DNA from: Bacteroidales bacterium
GTDB lineage: Bacteria > Bacteroidota > Bacteroidia > Bacteroidales > UBA10428
Assembly: GCA_016935595.1 (NCBI GenBank)
Contig: JAFGQQ010000419.1
Coordinates: forward strand, 1-6,193
Length of the DNA stretch: 6,193 nucleotides
Reading direction: 5' to 3'
Made by a program: the position numbers and the translations under genes. The notes below the pieces were generated by a model that made no database searches, was not told the DNA's origin, and worked only from the letters and a program-made list of their open reading frames with translations. This document shows positions 1 through 6,193 of this stretch, one piece after another; within the stretch, counting starts at the first letter, position 1, and every line of letters starts with the position of its first letter.

Positions 1-30
1 AATTATTAATAATATTGCGAAATATAAATG

Positions 31-37
31 AAAGAGG
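31..37 (+). promoter_or_regulatory. Purine-rich Shine-Dalgarno-like site abutting the argD start
   Basis: AAAGAGG sits directly against the ATG at 38, with no spacer. That is shorter than the usual 5-9 nt gap, so it may not work as a standard ribosome binding site. No other in-frame start competes: an in-frame TGA lies at 29-31 and the next in-frame Met is residue 45, inside the conserved domain. The argD start is therefore fixed by the reading frame and not by this site. Confidence 0.4.
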
Positions 38-1237
38 ATGAAAATTTCAAAATATCAACAAATTGATAAGTTATTTTATGCACCCTTTTTTAATCGATAT
101 AAAATATGCTTAAAAAAAGGTAAAGGAGTTTATGTATGGGATTCCGAAGGGAAAAAATACATAGATGTTATGGCCGGTGTTGCCGTTAACAGTGTTGGGC
201 ATTGCCATCCTAAAGTAGTAAAAGCCATTAAAAAACAAGCTGGTAGACTAATACATATATCAAATTTCTATGTGAGTGAAAACCAGGCAAGATTGGCAAA
301 AAAACTAGCGGATTTATCCGGACTCGACAGGGCATTTTTTTCAAACAGTGGGGCAGAGGCCAATGAAGCTGCTTTTAAAATGGCAAGAAAATATGCAAAA
401 TCAGTTGGAAGAGGTGGCACAATAGTATCATTTGAAGGTAGTTTTCATGGACGAACTTTAGCTACTATTGCTGCCGGTAAAAAAAAGTTCCAGGAAGGTT
501 TTGAGCCAATACCTGGCGGTTTTATTCAAATACCATTTAATAATATTGATTCATTTAAATCGGTTTTAAGCAATGATATTGCCTCAATTATTATTGAACC
601 GGTCCAGGGAGAAGGGGGCATTCATCTTGCAAAAAAAGAATATATAAAGGAATTATTTCTTATTTGTAAAAGGGAAAATATTGTAATTATTTTTGATGAA
701 ATCCAATGTGGTATGGGACGTACCGGAAAATTTTTCGCATTTGAACATTTTGATATAAAACCAGACATTTTAACATTGGCAAAAGCACTTGGTGGAGGTT
801 TCCCGATAGGAGCCACGCTATGTACTGAAGAGATATCCAAGTCAATTAATTATGGCGATCATGGTTCAACGTTTGGAGGAAATCCATTGGCTTGTGCAGC
901 TGCTTTGGCTTCTATTAAAGTTATAGAAAAGGAAAATTTAGTTGAAAAAGCCAGAATAATAGGAGAACATATTCTAGCAAGGCTTCAGACTTTAGCAAAA
1001 ATTCATCATGATATTATTGAAGTAAGAGGTTTGGGATTGATGATAGGAATTGAAATTGCTTTTCCAGGCAGACCGGTTGTTGAAAAACTTTTGCAAAAAG
1101 GCATTCTGGGAAATTTTACGGCTGATAATGTATTACGACTTTTACCTCCGCTTATTATTAAAGAAAAAGAATTAAATCATGTAGTAAATAGATTAATGCA
1201 GGCAATTGTGGAAACTAAAAATGAAAATAATGGTTAA
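38..1237 (+). CDS. argD: Acetylornithine aminotransferase (class III, PLP-dependent)
   Basis: This 399-residue protein has the normal length for ArgD. It should convert N-acetylglutamate-5-semialdehyde plus glutamate to N-acetylornithine and 2-oxoglutarate in the cytoplasm. The visible fold-type I class III motifs are SNSGAEANE at 102-110 (PLP phosphate loop), GSFHGRT at 134-140 (ring-stacking Phe/His), EPVQGEGG at 187-194, DEIQCGMGRTG at 220-230 with Asp220 for the pyridine nitrogen, the Schiff-base Lys249 in LAKALGGG, and GSTFGGNP at 276-283 with Thr278 for the phosphate. The N-terminus (KGKGVYVWDSEGKKYIDVMAGVAVNSVGHCHP) and the RLLPPLII segment near 367-374 are typical of the ArgD/ornithine-aminotransferase group. 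Met1 is the only sensible start because a stop precedes it in frame at 29-31. The 3' end overlaps argC. Related class III enzymes (succinylornithine, ornithine or GABA transaminases) are possible from motifs alone, but the argC and argJ neighbours settle the role. No key residue is missing. Confidence 0.96.
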   Translation: MKISKYQQIDKLFYAPFFNRYKICLKKGKGVYVWDSEGKKYIDVMAGVAVNSVGHCHPKVVKAIKKQAGRLIHISNFYVSENQARLAKKLADLSGLDRAFFSNSGAEANEAAFKMARKYAKSVGRGGTIVSFEGSFHGRTLATIAAGKKKFQEGFEPIPGGFIQIPFNNIDSFKSVLSNDIASIIIEPVQGEGGIHLAKKEYIKELFLICKRENIVIIFDEIQCGMGRTGKFFAFEHFDIKPDILTLAKALGGGFPIGATLCTEEISKSINYGDHGSTFGGNPLACAAALASIKVIEKENLVEKARIIGEHILARLQTLAKIHHDIIEVRGLGLMIGIEIAFPGRPVVEKLLQKGILGNFTADNVLRLLPPLIIKEKELNHVVNRLMQAIVETKNENNG

Positions 1238-2258
1238 GGTTGCTATTGTTGGAGCTACAGGTTATACCGGACTGGAACTCATACGTATATTATCTCATCA
1301 CCCGGAAGTACAAATAGAACTTATCACTTCCGAAAGCCATTCTGGGAAAAATCTTTCGGATATTCATACACACCTGTTTAGTATTGCCGATTATAAACTT
1401 GGCTCAATGAATGATATAGCTGGTATTAACATAGATGTTGCATTTCTGGCTCTTCCTCATGGGATTTCTATGCAATTCGTTAAAGACCATGGATTAAGTA
1501 ATTATAAAATAATTGATTTGTCAGGTGATTTCAGATTAAGTGAGAACGATTATAACAAATGGTATAATGCTATCCATATTTGTCCGGAATACTTAAAAAA
1601 TACAGTTTTTGGTTTGCCGGAATTATATTATGACCGGATTATAAAAGCCCGTTTAATTGCTAATCCGGGATGTTATCCTACATCAGCAATACTGCCATTA
1701 TCTCCATTTATAAAAGATAAAAGGATTAATAAAGACACAATTATTATTGATTCTAAATCAGGTGTTTCCGGTGCAGGGGCTAAAGTTAAAGATTCAACAC
1801 ATTTCCCAACAGTAAATGAAAATTTTTCTGCTTATAATTTGTTCACCCATAGGCATACTCCTGAAATAAACTACATTTTAAATAACCTTGCTGAGCAGAG
1901 TATCAATGTTACTTTTACACCTCATTTATTACCTGTTAACAGAGGTATTCTTTCAACCATCTATTTAAAAATGAATCAATTTATTGACCGGGATGAAATA
2001 TATAAAATACTACATGATTTTTATAACGATAAACCTTTTGTTACAATAGTGAATCATTTACCCGGAATAAAAGATGTACGAGGTTCAAATTATTGTAATA
2101 TATATGCAAATGTTGATAAAGAAAGAAAAATGCTTATTTTAGTAGCTGTAATTGATAATCTGGTTAAAGGTGCATCTGGACAAGCTGTGCAAAACATGAA
2201 TATCATGTTTGGAATTGAACAAACAACAGGTTTAAAAAATTTGCCGCTTATACCTTAA
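1221..2258 (+). CDS. argC: N-acetyl-gamma-glutamyl-phosphate reductase
   Basis: ArgC carries out the NADPH-dependent reduction of N-acetyl-glutamyl-5-phosphate to the semialdehyde, one step before ArgD. From the ATG at 1221 the protein has 345 residues, which is normal for the type-1 family. The dinucleotide-binding loop GATGYTG is at 11-17, the LPHG segment at 79-82, and the catalytic Cys151 lies in NPGCYPT (148-154). The likely catalytic His212 is in THRHTPEI (209-216), and the C-terminal VKGASGQAVQN is at 315-325. Three starts are possible. The TTG at 1206 adds five residues that fit nothing in the family. The ATG at 1221 has GGA at 1209-1211, 9 nt before it. The ATG at 1230 gives MVKVAIVGATGYTG, which matches family N-termini most closely but has no visible ribosome site. 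I chose 1221; 1230 is nearly as likely. The overlap with argD (17 or 8 nt) argues for translational coupling in one operon. All catalytic residues are present. Confidence 0.96.
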   Translation: MKIMVKVAIVGATGYTGLELIRILSHHPEVQIELITSESHSGKNLSDIHTHLFSIADYKLGSMNDIAGINIDVAFLALPHGISMQFVKDHGLSNYKIIDLSGDFRLSENDYNKWYNAIHICPEYLKNTVFGLPELYYDRIIKARLIANPGCYPTSAILPLSPFIKDKRINKDTIIIDSKSGVSGAGAKVKDSTHFPTVNENFSAYNLFTHRHTPEINYILNNLAEQSINVTFTPHLLPVNRGILSTIYLKMNQFIDRDEIYKILHDFYNDKPFVTIVNHLPGIKDVRGSNYCNIYANVDKERKMLILVAVIDNLVKGASGQAVQNMNIMFGIEQTTGLKNLPLIP

Positions 2259-2315
2259 TCTTTGTTTCTATTTGCCTAAATACCTTTTATTAGATAATGA
2301 TAATATAAGATTAAA

Positions 2316-3524
2316 ATGATTAAAAACATTACGAGCGTACGAGGAATTTCATGCTGGGGAGCACATATAGGCATAAAAGCTTCCAAGCGTGATTTAGCCC
2401 TAATATATTCAAAAGTGCCAGCAAAAGTTGGTGCTGTTTTTACAAAAAATGTTGTTTTATCGGAGTGTGTTAAGATCTCAAAAAAACACATTGCTGACGG
2501 TATTGCACAGGCAATTGTTGTCAATTCAGGCAATGCAAATACATGTACAGGTGAACCCGGCAGACTGGGAGCTGAAGCAATGGCTGAAACAATGGCTGAT
2601 AAATTAAAGATTAAAAAAGAAGATGTAATTGTTGGCTCTACCGGTGTAATAGGAAGACCGTTTCCTACCGATATTATTGTTGAAGGTATTAAGAATAATA
2701 TTCCATTACTTTCGCGGGAACAATATGCAGGCTCACTTGCAGCCAGCGCTATTTTAACTACCGATACGTTTACTAAGGAAGGGTATCAGTCCTTTTTTAT
2801 CGGTAAAAAACGAATTAATATGGCTGGCTTTGCGAAAGGCTCAGGTATGATCCACCCAAACATGGGTACAATGCTTGCATACATAGTGTGTGATGTAGCC
2901 ATTGAACAAAAACTGCTGCAGAAAACCTTTCTGGAGGCTGTTAATAAATCGTTTAATATGATATCGGTTGATGGAGATACTTCAACTAATGATATGGCTT
3001 TTGTACTATGCAATGGTTTAGCAGGTAACCGCGAAATCGACAATGAAAATGAAAAAGATTATAAAACCTTTAAGGATAAACTGGAAAAATTATGTTTGCA
3101 TTTAGCTAAATTAATTGTTTCTGATGGCGAAGGCGCTACTAAATTCATTGAATACAAAGTTGTTGGCGCTCCTGATTATGAAAGTGCCCGGACAATTGTA
3201 CGTACAATTTCTAATTCTTCGTTAGTTAAAACTGCTATTTTTGGCCGTGATCCGAACTGGGGAAGGATTATTGCCGCTGCCGGAAGGGCAGGAGTAGATT
3301 TTGATCCGGATAAAATCGACCTGTTCATAGGTACACGGGATAATATTCAATTGCTTGATAAAGGTATGCCTACTTATGTAAAACTTACTAAGTTGAAAAA
3401 GATGATGCGTGCTTCTAAAATTCACATTAAATTATGTCTTAATATCGGCAATGCATCGGCAGTTGGATGGGGATCGGATTTAAGCGAAGAATATGTCAGA
3501 TTTAATGCTGCTTATACAACATAA
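2316..3524 (+). CDS. argJ: Bifunctional glutamate N-acetyltransferase / ornithine acetyltransferase
   Basis: ArgJ transfers the acetyl group of N-acetylornithine to glutamate, giving ornithine and N-acetylglutamate. Some members also use acetyl-CoA to make N-acetylglutamate, but sequence alone cannot show whether this one does. The 402-residue length is typical. Motifs in order are DLALIYSKVPAKVGAVFTKN (26-45), VVNSGNANTCTG (68-79), the oxyanion-hole Thr109-Gly110 in VGSTGVIG (106-113), and the self-cleavage segment KGSGMIHPNMGTML (174-187) with nucleophile Thr185. These are followed by SVDGDTSTND (217-226), GRDPNWGRIIAAAGRAG (310-326), GWGSDLSEEYV (384-394) and the C-terminus FNAAYTT. The protein should cleave itself before Thr185 into alpha and beta chains. 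The residue before the scissile bond is Gly184, where Ala is most usual. The ATG at 2316 is preceded by A-rich sequence without a clear Shine-Dalgarno site, as is common in Bacteroidota. The gene lies 57 bp after argC with no terminator between them, so co-transcription is likely. Confidence 0.96.
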   Translation: MIKNITSVRGISCWGAHIGIKASKRDLALIYSKVPAKVGAVFTKNVVLSECVKISKKHIADGIAQAIVVNSGNANTCTGEPGRLGAEAMAETMADKLKIKKEDVIVGSTGVIGRPFPTDIIVEGIKNNIPLLSREQYAGSLAASAILTTDTFTKEGYQSFFIGKKRINMAGFAKGSGMIHPNMGTMLAYIVCDVAIEQKLLQKTFLEAVNKSFNMISVDGDTSTNDMAFVLCNGLAGNREIDNENEKDYKTFKDKLEKLCLHLAKLIVSDGEGATKFIEYKVVGAPDYESARTIVRTISNSSLVKTAIFGRDPNWGRIIAAAGRAGVDFDPDKIDLFIGTRDNIQLLDKGMPTYVKLTKLKKMMRASKIHIKLCLNIGNASAVGWGSDLSEEYVRFNAAYTT

Positions 3525-3629
3525 TAAATAAAGCTCCGACCTATTATTATTTCGTTTGGTTTAATTTGAAGAAGGTTAAATTCGAATTTTTTTTTAGCTC
3601 CAATTCAAAAATTGTTGTTAAATTTAGGT
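3525..3629 (+). other. Intergenic gap between argJ and the receptor gene
   Basis: This 105-bp AT-rich stretch contains a 12-bp palindrome, AAATTCGAATTT (3578-3589), which runs into nine consecutive T residues (3587-3595). The possible stem is only about four A-T pairs, so it is a poor intrinsic terminator even with the T-run. I looked for the Bacteroidota promoter pattern (TTG, about 19-21 bp, TAnnTTTG). The nearest match is TAATTTG at 3562-3568, which is one base short in the spacer. A promoter here is plausible but not shown. Confidence 0.4.
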
Positions 3630-5981
3630 ATGTCTTCAGCATATTCTATATTATTTTTATCTATCTTTTTATTAATCAGTAAATTTGAAGGTTATTCTCA
3701 GCACATTCAACAAACTGTAAAAGGGAAAGTGTTTGATATAGTAACCCAAATTCCTTTAACTGGTGCTACAGTTATCCTTAAAAAAGACTCAACTATATTT
3801 GCTCGTATTGCTGATGAAAATGGTAATTACCGGTTTGAAAAGATCCTTGTTGGACGATACAGCATGGAATTTCGGTTTATTGGATATGAAACATATTTAT
3901 TAAATGATGTCCTCGTTACCTCCTCTAAACCTGTAACAGAGAACGTCGGTCTAAAAGAGTCTTTTTCCGAAATCGATGAGGTAGTTTTAAAAGCACAGGT
4001 AAGAAAAGATGTTCCTCTGAATCCACTGGCATCAATAAGTGCAAGGACATTTACTGTAGAAGAAACACGAAGATATGCTGGAGGGTTTGACGATCCGGGA
4101 AGAATGGCAGCCTCATTTGCCGGAGTAGCAGGTGGAAATCCAAATGATAATGCACTTTCCATAAGGGGAAACGCTCCAAAATATGTATTGTGGCGAATTG
4201 AAGGTGTTGAAGTACATAATCCCAACCATTTTGCAACGATGCTTGTTGAAGGTGGGGGTGTTGTTTCAATGTTAAGCGCACAGATTCTCAGCAATTCCGA
4301 TTTTTATACAGGTGCTTTTCCCGCTGAATATGGTAATGCATTGTCAGGTGTATTTGACATGAATTTACGTACAGGCAATAATGAAAAACGTGAATGGGGC
4401 TTTCAGGCAGGAACTTTAGGTATTGATTTTTTTGGAGAAGGCCCGTTCATTAAAGGAAAATCTTCTTCTTATGTTTTTAATTACAGGCATGCTACAACAG
4501 CCTTTATGAAAAACTTCATTCCAGAGGGACAATTGCCAATATATAAAGATTTTAGTTTTAAACTGAATTTTCCTACAAATAAGTCAGGTATATTTTCTGT
4601 ATGGATGACAGCAAGTATAGATGATAATAATTCAGATGCTGTTGAAGACACTTCAGAATGGAAATCTTTAGAGGATGGGATAAGATATACATGGAATGGA
4701 CAATCTGTGCTTGGTGGAATCAGGCATAAATATATTTTTAATTCTAAATCCTGGATTAATTCATCAATAAGTACTTCGCAATATGATTTCTCTGATAAAA
4801 ATGAACTATTTAATTCAGGTATTTATGATACGGTTGATTTGACTAAAAATTATACTTCCAAAATAAATCTCACATCGGTAATAACACATAAATTCAATAA
4901 GAAAAATATGAATAAAACAGGAATTATCGTTAGTTACAATTTGTATGAAATTGATATCCAAAAAAAATCCATATCAGGTTTTCCTGATGATGTTTTTATT
5001 TTTGAAGAAGGAAATACCGGTTTTCATCAGTTTTTTTCACAAAACCGTTGGGACATTAATTCAAATTTAAGTTTGAATTATGGTTTTCATTCATTGTGGT
5101 TCTGGTTAAATGGCTCAAAAACATTTGAACCCCGTGTAAGTCTGACTTATAAATTCATGAAAACAAATACGATAAATATTGCCTATGGTAATCATAGCCA
5201 AATTGAACCTTTGATTATATATTTTGCTGAAGTACCAATTGACTCACAACATTATTGTACTCCAAATAAAATTCTTAAACCTTCCAGGTCAAATCATTTT
5301 ATTATCGGATATGATAAGTCATTTGGTGAACATCTTCGTTTTAAGACCGAAATTTATTATCAGCATTTATATCACATCCCGGCAATGTATAATAATTATT
5401 ACTCTTTAATCAACTTTAAAAAAGAATATTTTATTAATGACAGCCTGTTTAATATTGGCAATGGAATCAATAAGGGAATTGATGTTACAATTGAGCGTTT
5501 TTTGGCAGATAATTATTACTTTTTAATTACGGGTTCATTATTTGATACAAAATATAGCATTAATAACAAGGAATATTCAACTCGCTGGGACTATGATTTT
5601 GCAGCGAATATTTTAGCAGGAAAGGAGTTTGTTCTTGGAAAAGAAAAAAGTAATATAATAGGATTAAATATCAGAATTGCATTTCAGGGTGGTGAAAGGG
5701 CTCATCCGGTAGATATCGAAGTCTCAAAACAACAAAAAACTATTATTTATAATTATAACCGGTTATGGGAAGAAAGGTATCCCAACCTTCTTTTTATTGA
5801 TTTTACTGCAACTTACATTATAAACAAATTAAAATATACTTCAACCTTTGCAGTTCAGCTAAAAAATCTTACAATGGAGAAATCTATTTATTACTATCAG
5901 TATAATATTAAAAACAATTCTGTTGAGTTAACCGGCAAATCATTTATTTTTCCGAATATCAGCTATAAAATTGAATTTTAA
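3630..5981 (+). CDS. TonB-dependent receptor with N-terminal carboxypeptidase-regulatory-like domain
   Basis: This is a 783-residue outer-membrane beta-barrel receptor, shorter than SusC proteins (about 1000 residues). Residues 1-24 look like a signal peptide: a hydrophobic core (ILFLSIFLLI, 7-16) ending near GYSQ. Residues 28-108 form a CarboxypepD_reg-like beta-sandwich (VKGKVFDIVTQIPLTGATV, then ADENGNYRFEKILVGRYSMEFRFIGYE). EIDEVVLKA at 114-122 resembles the DEVVV segment that precedes the plug in Bacteroidota receptors and may act as the TonB box. The plug spans roughly 125-250, with LSIRGNAPKYVLWRIEGVEVHNPNHF (176-201) and SDFYTGAFPAEYGNALSGVFDMNLRTGN (223-250). The rest is barrel, rich in alternating aromatic strands and ending in SYKIEF, whose terminal Phe fits the BAM recognition signal. 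The ATG at 3630 is preferred over TTG codons at 3612 and 3615; an in-frame stop lies at 3567-3569. Transport of an unidentified ligand, powered by TonB-ExbBD, is inferred from the family. No SusD-like gene follows within the window, and nothing ties the ligand to arginine. Confidence 0.9.
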   Translation: MSSAYSILFLSIFLLISKFEGYSQHIQQTVKGKVFDIVTQIPLTGATVILKKDSTIFARIADENGNYRFEKILVGRYSMEFRFIGYETYLLNDVLVTSSKPVTENVGLKESFSEIDEVVLKAQVRKDVPLNPLASISARTFTVEETRRYAGGFDDPGRMAASFAGVAGGNPNDNALSIRGNAPKYVLWRIEGVEVHNPNHFATMLVEGGGVVSMLSAQILSNSDFYTGAFPAEYGNALSGVFDMNLRTGNNEKREWGFQAGTLGIDFFGEGPFIKGKSSSYVFNYRHATTAFMKNFIPEGQLPIYKDFSFKLNFPTNKSGIFSVWMTASIDDNNSDAVEDTSEWKSLEDGIRYTWNGQSVLGGIRHKYIFNSKSWINSSISTSQYDFSDKNELFNSGIYDTVDLTKNYTSKINLTSVITHKFNKKNMNKTGIIVSYNLYEIDIQKKSISGFPDDVFIFEEGNTGFHQFFSQNRWDINSNLSLNYGFHSLWFWLNGSKTFEPRVSLTYKFMKTNTINIAYGNHSQIEPLIIYFAEVPIDSQHYCTPNKILKPSRSNHFIIGYDKSFGEHLRFKTEIYYQHLYHIPAMYNNYYSLINFKKEYFINDSLFNIGNGINKGIDVTIERFLADNYYFLITGSLFDTKYSINNKEYSTRWDYDFAANILAGKEFVLGKEKSNIIGLNIRIAFQGGERAHPVDIEVSKQQKTIIYNYNRLWEERYPNLLFIDFTATYIINKLKYTSTFAVQLKNLTMEKSIYYYQYNIKNNSVELTGKSFIFPNISYKIEF

Positions 5982-5990
5982 ACACAAAAA

Positions 5991-6017
5991 AGCAGGAAGA
6001 TATAATACCTTCCTGCT
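5991..6017. terminator. Strong stem-loop after the receptor gene, T-tract on the minus strand
   Basis: A perfect 9-bp stem, AGCAGGAAG (5991-5999) with CTTCCTGCT (6009-6017), encloses a 9-nt loop and begins 10 nt after the receptor stop codon. The A-run at 5986-5990 precedes it on the plus strand. Read on the minus strand, the hairpin is therefore followed by TTTTT, which is the classic intrinsic terminator layout. On the plus strand it is followed by ACCTAAATAACC with no T-tract. It may still help end or protect the receptor transcript, but the sequence favours termination of transcription arriving from the right. Confidence 0.7.
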
Positions 6018-6040
6018 ACCTAAATAACCCCCCATGAAAC

Positions 6041-6061
6041 GTTGAAACTTATTATTTCAAC
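6041..6061. repeat. 7-bp inverted repeat (stem-loop)
   Basis: GTTGAAA (6041-6047) pairs perfectly with TTTCAAC (6055-6061) around a 7-nt loop. Only three T residues follow on the plus strand, so it is a weak terminator candidate at best. It lies in the non-coding right end, just past the strong stem-loop. Confidence 0.45.
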
Positions 6062-6069
6062 TTTATACT

Positions 6070-6103
6070 ACTATGAAAAAATTACCCTCATTTTCCTCAT
6101 AGT
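6070..6103. repeat. 7-bp inverted repeat with 20-nt spacer
   Basis: ACTATGA (6070-6076) is the reverse complement of TCATAGT (6097-6103). Three more A-T pairs (6079-6081 with 6092-6094) could extend the stem beyond a 2x2 mismatch. It may be part of a folded RNA or an accident of AT-rich sequence. No protein-binding consensus is recognised. Confidence 0.3.
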
Positions 6104-6144
6104 TATCTAATTAGTCGCTCCTTAATTTAGATTCAATAAATTGA

Positions 6145-6168
6145 TTATTAACAAGTTATTGTTAATAA
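6145..6168. repeat. 10-bp palindromic arm pair, possible operator or DnaA-box pair
   Basis: TTATTAACAA (6145-6154) and TTGTTAATAA (6159-6168) are perfect reverse complements around GTTA. Each arm contains the 9-mer TTATTAACA, which matches the DnaA-box consensus TTATNCACA at eight of nine positions, on opposite strands. A T6 run (6176-6181) follows seven bases after the right arm, so a weak plus-strand terminator is also possible. A symmetric repressor site for a gene to the right of the window is a third reading. The palindrome is certain; its function is not. Confidence 0.5.
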
Positions 6169-6193
6169 CTTTAGATTTTTTATTGACAGAATC

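Noticed and set aside
2259..2315. Possible separate promoter for argJ
   Set aside because: TTTG motifs occur at 2262-2265 and 2271-2274 but neither has TA correctly placed for TAnnTTTG, and no terminator precedes them. Read-through from argC is simpler.
3578..3595. Palindrome plus T9 run as an argJ terminator
   Set aside because: The stem would be only about four A-T pairs with a palindromic centre as loop, too weak to call a terminator.
3827..4294. 155-codon minus-strand open frame
   Set aside because: It lies wholly inside the receptor gene, opposite the plug-coding region with clear protein motifs. Its translation shows no recognisable domain and it is best explained as an antisense shadow.
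5224..5409. 61-codon plus-strand open frame
   Set aside because: It is an out-of-frame reading of the receptor barrel region, with no domain and low complexity.
6073..6102. Tiny plus-strand frame MKKLPSFSS
   Set aside because: It has nine codons, no ribosome site and lies across an inverted repeat. A minus-strand frame of the same length covers almost the same bases, as expected by chance from the repeat.
6126..6177. Direct repeat TTTAGATT at 6126-6133 and 6170-6177
   Set aside because: Eight bases of AT-rich sequence repeated once is expected by chance, and no mobile element or array lies nearby.
6183..6188. TTGACA hexamer resembling a sigma-70 -35 box
   Set aside because: The window ends five bases later so no -10 can be examined, and Bacteroidota primary promoters use a different consensus.
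1..6193. CRISPR arrays, tRNA/rRNA genes, insertion sequences, prophage or defence genes
   Set aside because: No regularly spaced repeats, cloverleaf-like RNA, transposase motifs or terminal inverted repeats with target duplications were seen on either strand.

Overview
The window carries four genes, all on the plus strand, in AT-rich DNA. The first three are consecutive steps of ornithine/arginine biosynthesis: argD (38-1237), argC (1221-2258) and argJ (2316-3524). The fourth (3630-5981) encodes an outer-membrane TonB-dependent receptor. Its N-terminal carboxypeptidase-regulatory-like domain, the low G+C and the weak or absent Shine-Dalgarno sites together point to the Bacteroidota or a close relative. 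The sequence does not allow a genus to be named.

Bases 1-37 are the end of whatever lies upstream. Two frames are open from the left edge and stop at or just before the argD start, so an upstream gene may be translationally coupled to argD. argD and argC overlap, and argJ follows after 57 bp with no visible terminator, so the three look like one transcription unit. A 105-bp gap separates argJ from the receptor gene. It holds a T9 run and only a very weak palindrome, so it is not clear whether the receptor is co-transcribed. The last 212 bp (5982-6193) have no convincing gene. They contain four inverted repeats: a strong stem-loop whose T-tract lies on the minus strand, two weaker ones, and a 10-bp perfect palindrome arm pair near the right edge.

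ArgC reduces N-acetyl-glutamyl phosphate to the semialdehyde, ArgD transaminates it to N-acetylornithine, and ArgJ moves the acetyl group to glutamate. This releases ornithine and regenerates N-acetylglutamate. ArgJ therefore implies the acetyl-recycling form of the pathway, not the succinylated/acetyl-citrulline variant described in several Bacteroidota. argB, argF, argG and argH are not in the window. The receptor has no SusD-like partner here and its ligand cannot be read from the sequence.

I see no clearly new system. The most useful observations are the ArgJ-type pathway in this apparent lineage, a Gly in place of the usual Ala at the ArgJ self-cleavage site, the receptor's unusual signal-peptide start, and the structured, possibly DnaA-box-containing right end.
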